DNA from: Thermocaproicibacter sp036844765
Lineage (GTDB): Bacteria > Bacillota > Clostridia > Oscillospirales > Acutalibacteraceae
Reading direction: 5' to 3'
NCBI GenBank assembly: GCA_036844765.1
Contig: DAIUFE010000001.1
Span: 78,632 to 142,631, forward strand
Length of the DNA: 64,000 bases
Shown one piece after another: positions 16,288 to 24,442 of this stretch. A program made the translations under genes and the position numbers. The notes under the pieces were generated by a model that was not told where the DNA came from, made no database searches, and saw only the letters and a program-made list of their open reading frames with translations. Position 1 is the stretch's first letter. The number at the start of each line of letters is the position of its first letter.

Positions 16288-17694
16288 TCAGGCGTTTGTT
16301 TTTTCCGGATTTTGCTTTTCGCTCCGGGGCGACTCGCCGGCCAGAGCAGCCTGAATCATCACGGCGCACTCGACCCGCTTCTTTTCCAGGGCGCAGGAGA
16401 TGCGGTGCGGCTTTTGAACGTCTCCCTCGTACTGCCAGTTGTTCGCGTTGCATCCGCCGCTGCAGTAGAACTTGGCCCAGCAGCCGACGCATTTCGGCTT
16501 GGTGTAGACGTTGATCGCGGCAAAGCGGTCCCTCATCCCCGTATCGAACGAGCCGTCCAGAAGATTGCCCATTTTCCACTGCTCGTTCCCGACGAACTGA
16601 TGGCAGGGATAGAGGTCGCCCGAAGGGGTCACGGCGACATATTCGTTGCCGCAGCTGCAGCCGCGCAGCCGCTTGATGACGCAGGGACCCTGGTCCAGGT
16701 CGATCATGAAGTGAAAGAAGTCGAAGCCCTTTCCCGCTTTTTTCCGCTCGATGACCAGGTCCGAAAGCCGGTCGTATTCCTCGAAGATCCTCGGCAGGTC
16801 TGTCTCCTGGATCGCGTAGTCCAGCCGGGCGTCGGACACGACCGGCTCCACGGAGATCCGGTCGAAGCCGAGGTCCAGCATCTTGCGCACGTCGTTCGTG
16901 AAATCGAGATTATAGCGGGAATAGGTGCCGCGTATGTAGTAGTCCTTCTCCTTCGGCCGGCGGGCCACCAGCTTCTGGAATCTCGGCACGATGGAATCGT
17001 AGCTCCCGCTGCCGTCCACCCGGACGCGCAGGCGGTCGTTGACCTCTTTCCGCCCGTCCAGCGAGAGGATGCAGTTCGACATTTCCCGGTTGATGAAGTC
17101 GATGTTTTCGTCATTCAGCATCAGGCCGTTCGTCGTGACGGTGAAGCGGAAATTTTTGTTCCGTTTCTTTTCGAGGCTCCGCGCGTAGGCGACCGTGCGC
17201 CGGACCACGTCGAAATTCATCAGGGGTTCTCCGCCGAAAAAGTCCACCTCCAGATTGTGCCGGGGGCCCGAACGTTCCACGAGGAAGTCGATCGCGCGCC
17301 TGGCGACGTCGAACGGCATCAGCATGCGCGCGCCGCCGAAATCCCCCTGCGCCGCAAAGCAGTACCGGCACCGCAGATTGCAGTCGTGGGCGACGTTCAG
17401 ACACATGGATTTGATCGGAGCGCCCTTCAGCAGAGCCGCGAAGCGCCCGTACCCGTCGGGCGAAAAAAGCTGGCCCCCGCGGTACAGCGCCCGGAGCTCC
17501 CCGTACGCCTCCCGCAGCGTGTCTTCGGGAAAGCGGCGCTTCAGGGCATCCATCATCCCGCGGGGAGGCTCGTCCGGCACCGAGTCCTCAAGGTAATCCA
17601 GCATGGCGAACGGGGCTTCGCCGAAAAGGTGGACGGCCCCGCTGTTGGTATCCAGAACGATACGGTAGCCGTTCTGCGTATATTTGTGAATCAT
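16288..17694 (-). CDS. scfB: SCIFF peptide maturase, radical SAM/SPASM
   Basis: ScfB installs thioether bonds between cysteines and threonines of the SCIFF peptide. The 468-residue protein has an N-terminal RiPP-recognition region (about 1-90), the radical SAM cluster motif C105-x3-C109-x2-C112, FFGGEPLMNF, and a SPASM domain with many cysteines (GCSCGNEY, CVGCWAKFYCSGGC). The precursor gene lies 75 bases upstream, separated by a hairpin. The pairing and order match the conserved Clostridia locus. The final 20 residues are Lys-rich and variable. Confidence 0.96.
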   Translation of the reverse strand: MIHKYTQNGYRIVLDTNSGAVHLFGEAPFAMLDYLEDSVPDEPPRGMMDALKRRFPEDTLREAYGELRALYRGGQLFSPDGYGRFAALLKGAPIKSMCLNVAHDCNLRCRYCFAAQGDFGGARMLMPFDVARRAIDFLVERSGPRHNLEVDFFGGEPLMNFDVVRRTVAYARSLEKKRNKNFRFTVTTNGLMLNDENIDFINREMSNCILSLDGRKEVNDRLRVRVDGSGSYDSIVPRFQKLVARRPKEKDYYIRGTYSRYNLDFTNDVRKMLDLGFDRISVEPVVSDARLDYAIQETDLPRIFEEYDRLSDLVIERKKAGKGFDFFHFMIDLDQGPCVIKRLRGCSCGNEYVAVTPSGDLYPCHQFVGNEQWKMGNLLDGSFDTGMRDRFAAINVYTKPKCVGCWAKFYCSGGCNANNWQYEGDVQKPHRISCALEKKRVECAVMIQAALAGESPRSEKQNPEKTNA

Positions 17695-17726
17695 GGGATT
17701 TCAAATTCTCCAGACAAATAAAGAGT

Positions 17727-17749
17727 AAGGGACAGAAAACCTGTCCCTT
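17727..17749 (-). terminator. Attenuator hairpin between scfA and scfB
   Basis: AAGGGACAG and its exact complement form a 9-bp stem with a 5-base loop. On the minus strand a T-rich stretch (ACTCTTTATTTG) follows. It could let much more scfA than scfB RNA be made, suitable for a precursor and its enzyme. Confidence 0.6.
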
Positions 17750-17769
17750 CCAAAAAAGAAAAACTCAGT

Positions 17770-17916
17770 TTACCGGTTGGTGTTTTCACACTTCTGGTTG
17801 GTGACCGTGCAGGAAGTCTTGCAGGCGGACTGGCAGGACGCCTGGCACTCGCCGCAGCCGCCTTTTTCCGCGCTTTCCTTCAGGGCGGCGCGATTCAGCG
17901 TTTTGATCTGCTTCAA
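17770..17916 (-). CDS. scfA: SCIFF precursor peptide (six cysteines in forty-five residues)
   Basis: A 48-codon gene that is easily missed because it starts with TTG. GGAGG lies eight bases upstream. The peptide opens MKQIKTLNRAALKESAEKGG, then has cysteines at 21, 24, 28, 32, 36 and 43, including CGECQASCQSACKTSC. This is the SCIFF consensus. It is the ribosomally made substrate of ScfB just downstream. The biological role of the matured peptide is not known; it is nearly universal in Clostridia. Confidence 0.95.
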   Translation of the reverse strand: MKQIKTLNRAALKESAEKGGCGECQASCQSACKTSCTVTNQKCENTNR

Positions 17917-17985
17917 TTTTTAAGCCTCCGTTTCCCATCAAGATGCAATCCATATTATAGCACGCGGGCGACGATAATCAAAGCC

Positions 17986-18402
17986 TTATTTTCGTCCGGA
18001 TTTCCCGTTCACGGCGAGGAATCCGCCCACGCCGCCGGCCAGGGCCATGACCAGCAGACGGAGCTCCGATTCTCCGGTGACGATCCCCTGGCAGGCGATC
18101 AGCCCGGAGACCAGAAACAGCAGGAACAGCAGCAGGCCGGAGAAGACGCCGAAAATCAGCCCGCGCCGCCGCGAGATCCGCGCGGTGACAAAGCCCGCGA
18201 AGCCGGCGCTCAGCACCGAGACGGCGAGGATGAACGGCGGCAGAAAACCGTGCGGAAGATTTTCGGACGACACGAACGCAAGGGCGCACAGCGCCAGCAG
18301 AACGGCGCACAGCGCCGCCCCGCACACGGAGCCGACGACCACGGCCTTGACGGCGACCCACACGGGCCGGCGGCCGATCGCCGCGCCGGAACCACCTTTC
18401 AC
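17986..18402 (-). CDS. TIGR04086 family membrane protein
   Basis: A 138-residue protein with four membrane helices and basic ends. It starts at GTG 18402, nine bases after GGAGG. In Clostridia a TIGR04086 protein typically stands between yajC and the SCIFF gene, and this is exactly its place here. That conserved position suggests a link to SCIFF export or membrane insertion, but no function has been shown as far as I know. Confidence 0.85.
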   Translation of the reverse strand: MKGGSGAAIGRRPVWVAVKAVVVGSVCGAALCAVLLALCALAFVSSENLPHGFLPPFILAVSVLSAGFAGFVTARISRRRGLIFGVFSGLLLFLLFLVSGLIACQGIVTGESELRLLVMALAGGVGGFLAVNGKSGRK

Positions 18403-18519
18403 GGAGAACCGCCTCCTTCAACTTCTCGCCATATAGATATTCGCAGGAGGCGGCGTATATTCATCTTTCTTTCGGACCGCGATCCCCCCCGCGGGGGATC
18501 CGGCAAAAGGGAAGCGCGG

Positions 18520-18843
18520 TTATTCCGCGTCGTCGTGGATGGTGTCCACGCTGCCGATGGCCCATTTCTTGATCTTGATCTTCGCGCGGTCGGAGCCGGT
18601 CTCCACGATCAGCACGTTCGCGTCCTCCTTGATGCCGACGACGCGGCCCACGATGCCGCCGATGGTGGTGATATTATCCCCGACCTGCACGCTGTTGCGC
18701 ATCTTGTCTTCTTTTTTCTTCTTTTTCTGCTGGGGGCGGATCAAAAGGAAATAAAAAATACCGCCCATCGCGACCAGCCAGAGGATCATGAACCAAGGGC
18801 TTTCCGCCTGCGCGGCGCTGTTCGTCGTCAAAAAAATATTCAT
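18520..18843 (-). CDS. yajC: Preprotein translocase subunit YajC
   Basis: YajC is an accessory membrane subunit of the Sec translocon. The 107-residue product has a single N-terminal helix (WFMILWLVAMGGIFYFLLI), the hallmark RPQQKKKKKE directly after it, and a small beta domain (VGDNITTIGGIVGRVVGI). ATG 18843 is preferred to the GTG at 18855, which would overlap the GGAGG site. It follows tgt by 68 bases, the common tgt-yajC order. Confidence 0.95.
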   Translation of the reverse strand: MNIFLTTNSAAQAESPWFMILWLVAMGGIFYFLLIRPQQKKKKKEDKMRNSVQVGDNITTIGGIVGRVVGIKEDANVLIVETGSDRAKIKIKKWAIGSVDTIHDDAE

Positions 18844-18911
18844 GAACTGCGGCACCTCCGTTTTTTCATGTCCTGATTATATCAATAAACCGGGGCCCTT
18901 GCAAGACTTTC

Positions 18912-20042
18912 TTAGATTCTTTGCCCAATCCGCCCAATCGATTCGCTGAAAAACTCCGAAAACCGGCCTTCGTCCAGCGCGGAACGGATGCGCTCGAGCA
19001 GGGTGTTGTAGTAATAGACGTTGTGCATCACGCACAGCCGCATGGCCAGCATCTCGCCGCTCTTGAAAAGGTGGTGGAGATACGCGCGGCTGAAATTGCG
19101 GCAGACGGGGCAGCCGCATTCCGGGTCGAGCGGCCGGTCGTCCAGCTCGTACTTCGCGTTGAACAGGTTGCGGCAGCCTTCCCCCGTGAACGCATGGCCG
19201 TGGCGCGCATTGCGCGTGGGGAGCACGCAGTCGAACAGATCGACGCCGCGCCGGACGGCCTCCAGGATATTCGCGGGGGTCCCGACACCCATCAGGTAGC
19301 GGGGCTTGTCCTTCGGCATTTCCGGCTCCACCGTCTCGATGATATGGTACATGACCTCGGCGCTCTCCCCCACCGCAAGGCCGCCGATCGCGTAGCCGTC
19401 GAGGTCCAGCTCGCGGATGCGGCGCATGCAGTCGACGCGCAGGTCTTCGTAGGTGCTACCCTGGTTGATGCCGAACAGCATCTGCCGCGGGTTCAGCGTG
19501 CCCGGCAGGGCGTTGAGCCGGTCCAGCTCCGCCTTCGAGCGGTACAGCCAGCGCACGGTGCGCGCGCACGAAGCGCGGGCGTACTCGTATTCCGCCGGAT
19601 TTTTGACACACTCGTCGAACGCCATGGCGATGGTGGAGGCGAGGTTGGACTGGATCCGCATGCTCTCCTCCGGGCCCATGAAGATTTTGTGCCCGTCGAT
19701 ATGCGAGGCGAAGGTGACGCCTTCCTCCGCGATATCCCGCAGCTTCGCGAGGGAAAAGACCTGGAACCCCCCGCTGTCCGTCAGGACGGGGCCGTCCCAC
19801 CGGGTGAAGCGGCGCAGCCCGCCGAGCTTCCGCACGACCTCGTCCCCGGGGCGCAGATGCAGGTGGTAAGTGTTGCAGAGCTGGACCTGGCATTTCAAAT
19901 CTTTAAGGTCCAGCGCCGAGACCGCGCCCTTGATGGCCCCGCAGGTCGCCACGTTCATGAACGCGGGCGTCTGAACCGTTCCGTGCGGCGTCGCCAGCTC
20001 GCCGCGCCGGGCCGCGCCCTCCGTTTTCAAAAGCCGAAACAT
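18912..20042 (-). CDS. tgt: tRNA-guanine transglycosylase (queuosine)
   Basis: Tgt exchanges the wobble guanine of tRNA-Asp, Asn, His and Tyr for preQ1. The 376-residue TIM barrel shows LTDSGGFQVFSL with the general acid/base Asp, FGINQGSTYEDLR, the nucleophile motif GVGTP followed by DLFDCVLPTRNARHG, and the zinc site CGCPVCRNFSRAYLHHL. GGGGGAG precedes the ATG. queA lies upstream, so consecutive steps of queuosine synthesis are encoded together. Confidence 0.97.
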   Translation of the reverse strand: MFRLLKTEGAARRGELATPHGTVQTPAFMNVATCGAIKGAVSALDLKDLKCQVQLCNTYHLHLRPGDEVVRKLGGLRRFTRWDGPVLTDSGGFQVFSLAKLRDIAEEGVTFASHIDGHKIFMGPEESMRIQSNLASTIAMAFDECVKNPAEYEYARASCARTVRWLYRSKAELDRLNALPGTLNPRQMLFGINQGSTYEDLRVDCMRRIRELDLDGYAIGGLAVGESAEVMYHIIETVEPEMPKDKPRYLMGVGTPANILEAVRRGVDLFDCVLPTRNARHGHAFTGEGCRNLFNAKYELDDRPLDPECGCPVCRNFSRAYLHHLFKSGEMLAMRLCVMHNVYYYNTLLERIRSALDEGRFSEFFSESIGRIGQRI

Positions 20043-20085
20043 CGTTCTCCCCCGCGCCTTTCTTCAGAGAATCAGCATGAAGTTT

Positions 20086-20118
20086 TTGCTTCTCCCCGCC
20101 TTCAGCGGGGAGAAGCAA
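20086..20118. other. Strong hairpin between queA and tgt
   Basis: A perfect 14-bp stem (TTGCTTCTCCCCGC and its complement) with loop CTTCA lies in the 90-base queA-tgt gap. A T run follows only on the plus strand, opposite to the genes, so it is not a normal terminator for queA. It may act as a processing or stability element. Confidence 0.6.
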
Positions 20119-20132
20119 TTTTCAAAGATCGG

Positions 20133-21179
20133 TCAGACGATCAGCATCGCGTCGCCGAAGCTGAAAAAGCGGTATTTCTCCCGGACCGCCACCCGGTAGG
20201 CGTTCATGATATGGTCGTACCCCGCCAGCGCGGAAACCAGCATGATCAGCGTGCTTTCCGGCAGATGGAAGTTGGTGATGAGGCCGTCCATCGCCTTGAA
20301 CTTGAAGCCGGGATAGATGAAGATATCCGTCCAGCCCGCACATTCCCGGACGCCGCCCTCCTGCGCCGCGACGGTCTCGAGCGTCCGGCAGCTCGTGGTG
20401 CCGACGCAGATCACCCGGCCTCCGTTTTCGCGCGTGCGGCGGATCAGGTCGGCCGCCTTCCTGGGCATATAATAATGCTCGGAGTGCATCTTGTGGTCGG
20501 TGATCTTTTCCGCCGTGACCGGGCGGAACGTGCCGAGGCCGACGTGCAGCGTCACGAACGCCATGCCGACCCCTTTGCGGCGGATCTTTTCGAGCAGCTC
20601 CGGCGTGAAATGCAGGCCGGCCGTCGGCGCGGCCGCCGACCCGACCTCTTTGGAGTAGACGGTCTGGTACCGCTCGTTGTCCTTCAGCTCGGATTTGATA
20701 TAGTGCGGCAGCGGCATCTGGCCGATCCGGTCGAGAATCTCATAGAAATTCCCGTCGCAGGAAAACTCCGCGATCCGGTTGCCGTCGTCCGTCACGTCGA
20801 GGATCTCGGCCCGCAGGAGCCCGTCCCCGAAGGTGAAGCGGGCGCCCGGCCTGGCCCGGCGGCCCGGCCCGGTCAGGACCTCCCACACATCGCCGGACCG
20901 GTGCGTCAGCAGCAGGAATTCCACTTTGGCCCCCGTCCCCTCCTTGACGCCGTACAGCCGCGCCGGAAGCACGCGGGAATCGTTCAGCACAAGGCAGTCC
21001 TCCGGGTTCAGGTACTCCGCGATGTCGTAAAAATGCCGGTGCTCGATTGCACCCGTCTTTTTATCGAGAACCATCAGCCGGGAGGAATCCCGCGGTTCCG
21101 CCGGCGTCTGGGCGATCAGTTCTTTCGGCAGATCGTAGGCAAAGTCGCTTGTCTTCATGTCGTGCAGGTCAAGTCCCAT
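20133..21179 (-). CDS. queA: S-adenosylmethionine:tRNA ribosyltransferase-isomerase
   Basis: QueA transfers and isomerises the ribose of SAM onto preQ1 in tRNA to give epoxyqueuosine. The 348-residue protein has DFAYDLPKELIAQTPAEPRDSSRL at its start, LNDSRVLPARLYG, SAAAPTAGLHFTPELL and HVGLGTFRPV. The start is ATG 21179 with GGAG upstream; the frame extends into the promoter region. It leads the queA-tgt-yajC unit and diverges from the lysine operon. Confidence 0.96.
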   Translation of the reverse strand: MGLDLHDMKTSDFAYDLPKELIAQTPAEPRDSSRLMVLDKKTGAIEHRHFYDIAEYLNPEDCLVLNDSRVLPARLYGVKEGTGAKVEFLLLTHRSGDVWEVLTGPGRRARPGARFTFGDGLLRAEILDVTDDGNRIAEFSCDGNFYEILDRIGQMPLPHYIKSELKDNERYQTVYSKEVGSAAAPTAGLHFTPELLEKIRRKGVGMAFVTLHVGLGTFRPVTAEKITDHKMHSEHYYMPRKAADLIRRTRENGGRVICVGTTSCRTLETVAAQEGGVRECAGWTDIFIYPGFKFKAMDGLITNFHLPESTLIMLVSALAGYDHIMNAYRVAVREKYRFFSFGDAMLIV

Positions 21180-21219
21180 GATTTGACGTCTCCATTCTCC
21201 GATTGATGCTAACCCGTTT

Positions 21220-21248
21220 ATTATAAATAAATTGACAATCAATAGCAA
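21220..21248 (-). promoter_or_regulatory. Sigma-A promoter for queA
   Basis: On the minus strand TTGCTA (21243-21248) and TATAAT (21220-21225) are 17 bases apart, 41 bases before the queA ATG. The boxes interleave with the divergent promoter of the lysine operon. Confidence 0.65.
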
Positions 21249-21261
21249 CCCATGCTATTAT
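21232..21261 (+). promoter_or_regulatory. Sigma-A promoter for the lysine operon
   Basis: TTGACA (21232-21237) and TATTAT (21256-21261) with an 18-base spacer stand about 70 bases before the riboswitch. Confidence 0.65.
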
Positions 21262-21332
21262 GTTTTTATATAGGGATCGATACAAAAAGCTTTCCGCAGT
21301 TCAACAGGAAAAGCTGTCACATACGCCACGAA

Positions 21333-21494
21333 GATAGAGGCGCGGTGTTCATGAGTAGCCGCCCGCGAGGCCGCCGAAGCCGCAGACCGGCCGCGAAAGG
21401 GAACACCGCCGAAGGGGACGCCCGGCAAGCCGTCCGCCTGGTTGTTTTGCAAACAGCAACTCAACTGTCATCATGCAGAGGATGAAGAGCTATC
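21333..21494 (+). ncRNA. Lysine riboswitch (L box)
   Basis: The conserved segments appear in the right order: GATAGAGGCGCG, ATGAGTAGCC, CGAAAGGGAACACCGCCGAAG, a central GGC...GCC arm, ACTGTCATC, and GAAGAGCTATC closing the P1 stem with GATAG. It binds lysine and sits in the leader of the asd-dapA-dapB genes, which make lysine. The terminator 50 bases downstream shows an off-switch by early termination. The gap from 21249 to 21629 is filled by the promoters, this element and the terminator. Confidence 0.92.
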
Positions 21495-21544
21495 GGCCGC
21501 CGCATTCCCCGATCAGGCGGCAAGGCTGTTTCCTTCCCATGACG

Positions 21545-21568
21545 ACCGGTTGATGAACCGGTTTTTTT
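21545..21568 (+). terminator. Riboswitch-controlled terminator
   Basis: ACCGGTT and AACCGGT form a stem around GATG and run into seven Ts. It stands between the lysine aptamer and asd. Confidence 0.85.
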
Positions 21569-21629
21569 CATAACCGGGGATATTTTTCCGCAAAAAGCGC
21601 CATAGAATAAGACAGGAGGTCCGTTCTCT

Positions 21630-22709
21630 ATGAAGCAATATCGCGTCGGGATCATCGGCGCCACGGGCATGGTGGGCCAGCGGTTCGCCACGCTGCTCGA
21701 AAAGCACCCGTGGTTCAAGGTGGCCGCCTTGGCGGCAAGCGCCCGCTCAGCCGGAAAAACCTATGAGGAAGCGGTCGCTGGGCGCTGGAAGATGCCGGTG
21801 CCGATCCCGGAAAACATGAAGGGCATGACCCTGCTGGACGCCGAAAACGACAGGGAAAAGATCGCCGGCAGCGTGGATTTCGTCTTCTGCGCGGTCAATC
21901 TGGAGAAGCAGAAAGCCAAAGAGCTGGAGGAAGCCTATGCCCGGAGCGAATGCCCGGTGATCTCGAACAACAGCGCCAACCGCGGCGTGCCGGACGTCCC
22001 GATGATCATCCCGGAGATCAACCCGGGTCACTCCGCCGTGATCGAGACCCAGCGCAGACGCCTGGGAACGAAGCGCGGCTTCGTCGCCGTCAAGTCCAAC
22101 TGCTCGATCCAGAGCTACGTGCCCGCCGTGACCCCGCTGCTCGACCGGGGCGTGACGAAGGTTCTCGCCTGCACCTACCAGGCGATCTCCGGCGCCGGAA
22201 AAACTTTCAAATCCTGGCCCGAGATGCGGGACAACGTGATCCCGTTCATCAGCGGCGAAGAGGGCAAATCGGAAAACGAGCCGATGAAGGTCTGGGGGCA
22301 CGTGGAAAACGGCGTGATCGTCAACGCGACACGGCCGGACATCACGACCCAGTGCCTGCGCGTACCCGTCTCGGACGGCCACATGGCGGCGGTCTTCGTC
22401 TCCTTCGAGAAAAAACTCCCGCTCGACGAGATCGTCGCCCGGTGGGAAAGCTTCCGCGGCGAGCCGCAGCGGCTGCGTCTGCCGAGCGCGCCCAAGCAAT
22501 TTCTGCATTATTTCCGCGAGGAGGACCGCCCGCAGACCAGGCTGGACCGCGAGCTGGAAAACGGCATGGCCGTCTCGATCGGAAGGCTTCGGCCCGACAG
22601 CCAGTACGACGTCAAATTTGTCAGCCTGTCCCACAACACGCTGCGCGGGGCGGCGGGCGGCGGTGTGCTGATGGCGGAGCTCCTGTGCGCCCAGGGCTAT
22701 CTCGATTGA
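21630..22709 (+). CDS. asd: Aspartate-semialdehyde dehydrogenase (archaeal/fungal-type)
   Basis: This enzyme reduces aspartyl phosphate to aspartate semialdehyde with NADPH. The 359-residue protein has the dinucleotide motif GIIGATGMVGQRF, the catalytic cysteine in AVKSNCSIQS, and the late SLSHNTLRGAAGG. The length and SNCSIQ/HNTLRGA pattern fit the archaeal/fungal-type branch rather than the usual bacterial one. AGGAGGT is eight bases upstream. It is the first gene after the lysine riboswitch. Confidence 0.93.
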   Translation: MKQYRVGIIGATGMVGQRFATLLEKHPWFKVAALAASARSAGKTYEEAVAGRWKMPVPIPENMKGMTLLDAENDREKIAGSVDFVFCAVNLEKQKAKELEEAYARSECPVISNNSANRGVPDVPMIIPEINPGHSAVIETQRRRLGTKRGFVAVKSNCSIQSYVPAVTPLLDRGVTKVLACTYQAISGAGKTFKSWPEMRDNVIPFISGEEGKSENEPMKVWGHVENGVIVNATRPDITTQCLRVPVSDGHMAAVFVSFEKKLPLDEIVARWESFRGEPQRLRLPSAPKQFLHYFREEDRPQTRLDRELENGMAVSIGRLRPDSQYDVKFVSLSHNTLRGAAGGGVLMAELLCAQGYLD

Positions 22710-22738
22710 TCCGCCCCGGAATTTTGGGAGGTTGCGAA

Positions 22739-23629
22739 ATGAAGAAAACGGTTTTCACCGGGTCCGCCGTGGCGCTGGTCACGCCGATGAAGGAAGACGG
22801 CTCCGTCCACTACGACATGCTGGAAAAGCTGCTCGATTTCCAGCTGCAGAACGGCACGGAGGCGGTCGTCGCCTGCGCGACGACGGGGGAATCCCCCGTC
22901 CTGAGTCCCGAGGAGCACGCCGGGATCGTGCGCTTCCTCGTCAAAAAAGTCGGAGGCCGGGTGCCCGTGATCGCCAGCTCCGGCAGCAACGACACGAAAA
23001 CCGCCGTCGAACTCTCCAAGGCGATGCAGGAAGCCGGCGCGGACGCGCTGCTGACCATCACCCCCTATTACAATAAAACCTCGCAGGAAGGCTTCGTCCG
23101 CCACTTCTTCTATATCGCGGACCGCGTGGACCTTCCCCTGATCCTCTACAATATCCCCTCGCGCACCGGCTGCAACATTCTGCCGGAAACCTACCGGCGC
23201 CTGGCGGAGCACCCCAACATCGTCGGCGTGAAGGAGGCCAACGGCAACCTGGCCGCCAACGCGGAGACCGTCGCCCTCTGCGGCGACAGCCTGGCGCTCT
23301 ATTCCGGCGAAGACAGCCTTACCCTGCCGATCCTGTCCCTCGGGGGCAAGGGGGTCGTCTCCACCAGCGCCAACGTGATCCCGAAGGAAATGGACGAAAT
23401 CTGCCGAAATTATTTTCAGGGAAATGAAGCGCGCAGCCGCGAGCTCTTTTTCCGGTACCTGGACGTGATGAACGCCCTGTTCATCGACGTGAACCCGATC
23501 CCGGTCAAGGCGGCGATGAAGATGATGGGATACGACTGCGGCGGGTGCCGCCTCCCCCTCGCGCCCCTGAGCGCGCGGAACGCGGAGCTTCTGCACGGCG
23601 TTCTGAAACGCCACGGCCTGGCCGGCTGA
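22739..23629 (+). CDS. dapA: 4-hydroxy-tetrahydrodipicolinate synthase
   Basis: DapA condenses pyruvate with aspartate semialdehyde, the first committed lysine step. The 296-residue TIM barrel shows CATTGESPVLSPEEH, ITPYYNKTSQEGFVRHF with the catalytic Tyr, LYNIPSRTGCN, and the Schiff-base lysine in GVKEANG. GGGAGG precedes ATG 22739. In spore formers the product also feeds dipicolinate. Confidence 0.96.
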   Translation: MKKTVFTGSAVALVTPMKEDGSVHYDMLEKLLDFQLQNGTEAVVACATTGESPVLSPEEHAGIVRFLVKKVGGRVPVIASSGSNDTKTAVELSKAMQEAGADALLTITPYYNKTSQEGFVRHFFYIADRVDLPLILYNIPSRTGCNILPETYRRLAEHPNIVGVKEANGNLAANAETVALCGDSLALYSGEDSLTLPILSLGGKGVVSTSANVIPKEMDEICRNYFQGNEARSRELFFRYLDVMNALFIDVNPIPVKAAMKMMGYDCGGCRLPLAPLSARNAELLHGVLKRHGLAG

Positions 23630-23675
23630 GCAAAGATCCTCAGGGAAGTCAAAAAGTCACAAAGGAAGTCTGAAA

Positions 23676-24428
23676 ATGGTTAGAATCATCCTCAGCGGAT
23701 GCGGCGGAAAGATGGGCCGCACCGTCGCCGCCTGCGCCGAAGGGCGGGAGGACTGCCGCATCGCCGCCGGGATCGATCTCAGAAAACCGGAAGGCGCGCC
23801 TTTCCCGGTCTACGGCAGCCCCGAAGAAGTCCAGACGGAAGCGGACGTCCTGATCGATTTTTCAAACCCCGCCCTTCTCGCTCCGCTGCTGGCCTTCGGG
23901 GAGCGGACCCACACGCCGCTCGTGCTGTGCACGACGGGATACAGCGCGGAGCAGGCGGAAGCTTTGAAGAGGACTTCGGCCAGGATTCCCGTATTCTATT
24001 CCGGAAACATGTCCCTCGGCATCAGCCTGCTGATCGAGCTTTCCAAAAAAGCGGCGCAGGCGCTCGGCGACCGCTTCGACATCGAGATCGTCGAGGAGCA
24101 CCACAACCAGAAGATCGACGCCCCGAGCGGCACCGCGCTGATGATCGCCGACGGAATCTCCTCCGTGCTTCCCCGCGCGATGGAGTACGTCTACGACCGC
24201 CATTCCCGCCGGAAAAAGCGGGAACCCAACGAGATCGGCATCCACTCGATCCGCGGCGGGACGATCGTCGGGGAGCACAAGGTCATCTTCGCCGGGCCGC
24301 ACGAGGTGCTCACCCTTTCGCACTCCGCCCAGTCGAAAGAGATTTTCGCCCTGGGGGCGCTGCGCGCCGCGGCCTTTCTCGTCCGTAAAGCTCCCGGGCT
24401 TTACGGTATGCCCGATCTCATAAAATAG
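23676..24428 (+). CDS. dapB: 4-hydroxy-tetrahydrodipicolinate reductase
   Basis: DapB reduces the DapA product to tetrahydrodipicolinate. The 250-residue protein has the nucleotide motif SGCGGKMGR, CTTGY, SGNMSLGI and the catalytic EEHHNQKIDAPSGTAL. GRGGTIVGEH-type residues (SIRGGTIVGEH) are also present. It follows dapA by 46 bases with AAAGGAAG upstream, in the same riboswitch-controlled transcript. Confidence 0.97.
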   Translation: MVRIILSGCGGKMGRTVAACAEGREDCRIAAGIDLRKPEGAPFPVYGSPEEVQTEADVLIDFSNPALLAPLLAFGERTHTPLVLCTTGYSAEQAEALKRTSARIPVFYSGNMSLGISLLIELSKKAAQALGDRFDIEIVEEHHNQKIDAPSGTALMIADGISSVLPRAMEYVYDRHSRRKKREPNEIGIHSIRGGTIVGEHKVIFAGPHEVLTLSHSAQSKEIFALGALRAAAFLVRKAPGLYGMPDLIK

Positions 24429-24442
24429 CGGGAGGTACTCTC

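Noticed and set aside
16312..17721. Plus-strand frame of 469 codons opposite scfB
   Set aside because: scfB has the radical SAM and SPASM motifs; the plus frame has none.
18481..18500. GC palindrome (GATCCCCC/GGGGGATC) after yajC as a terminator
   Set aside because: No T run follows on either strand and the stem leaves little loop; too weak a case.
18921..21206. Plus-strand open frame of 761 codons opposite tgt and queA
   Set aside because: It runs through two well-recognised genes and their intergenic hairpin, and shows no protein motif.
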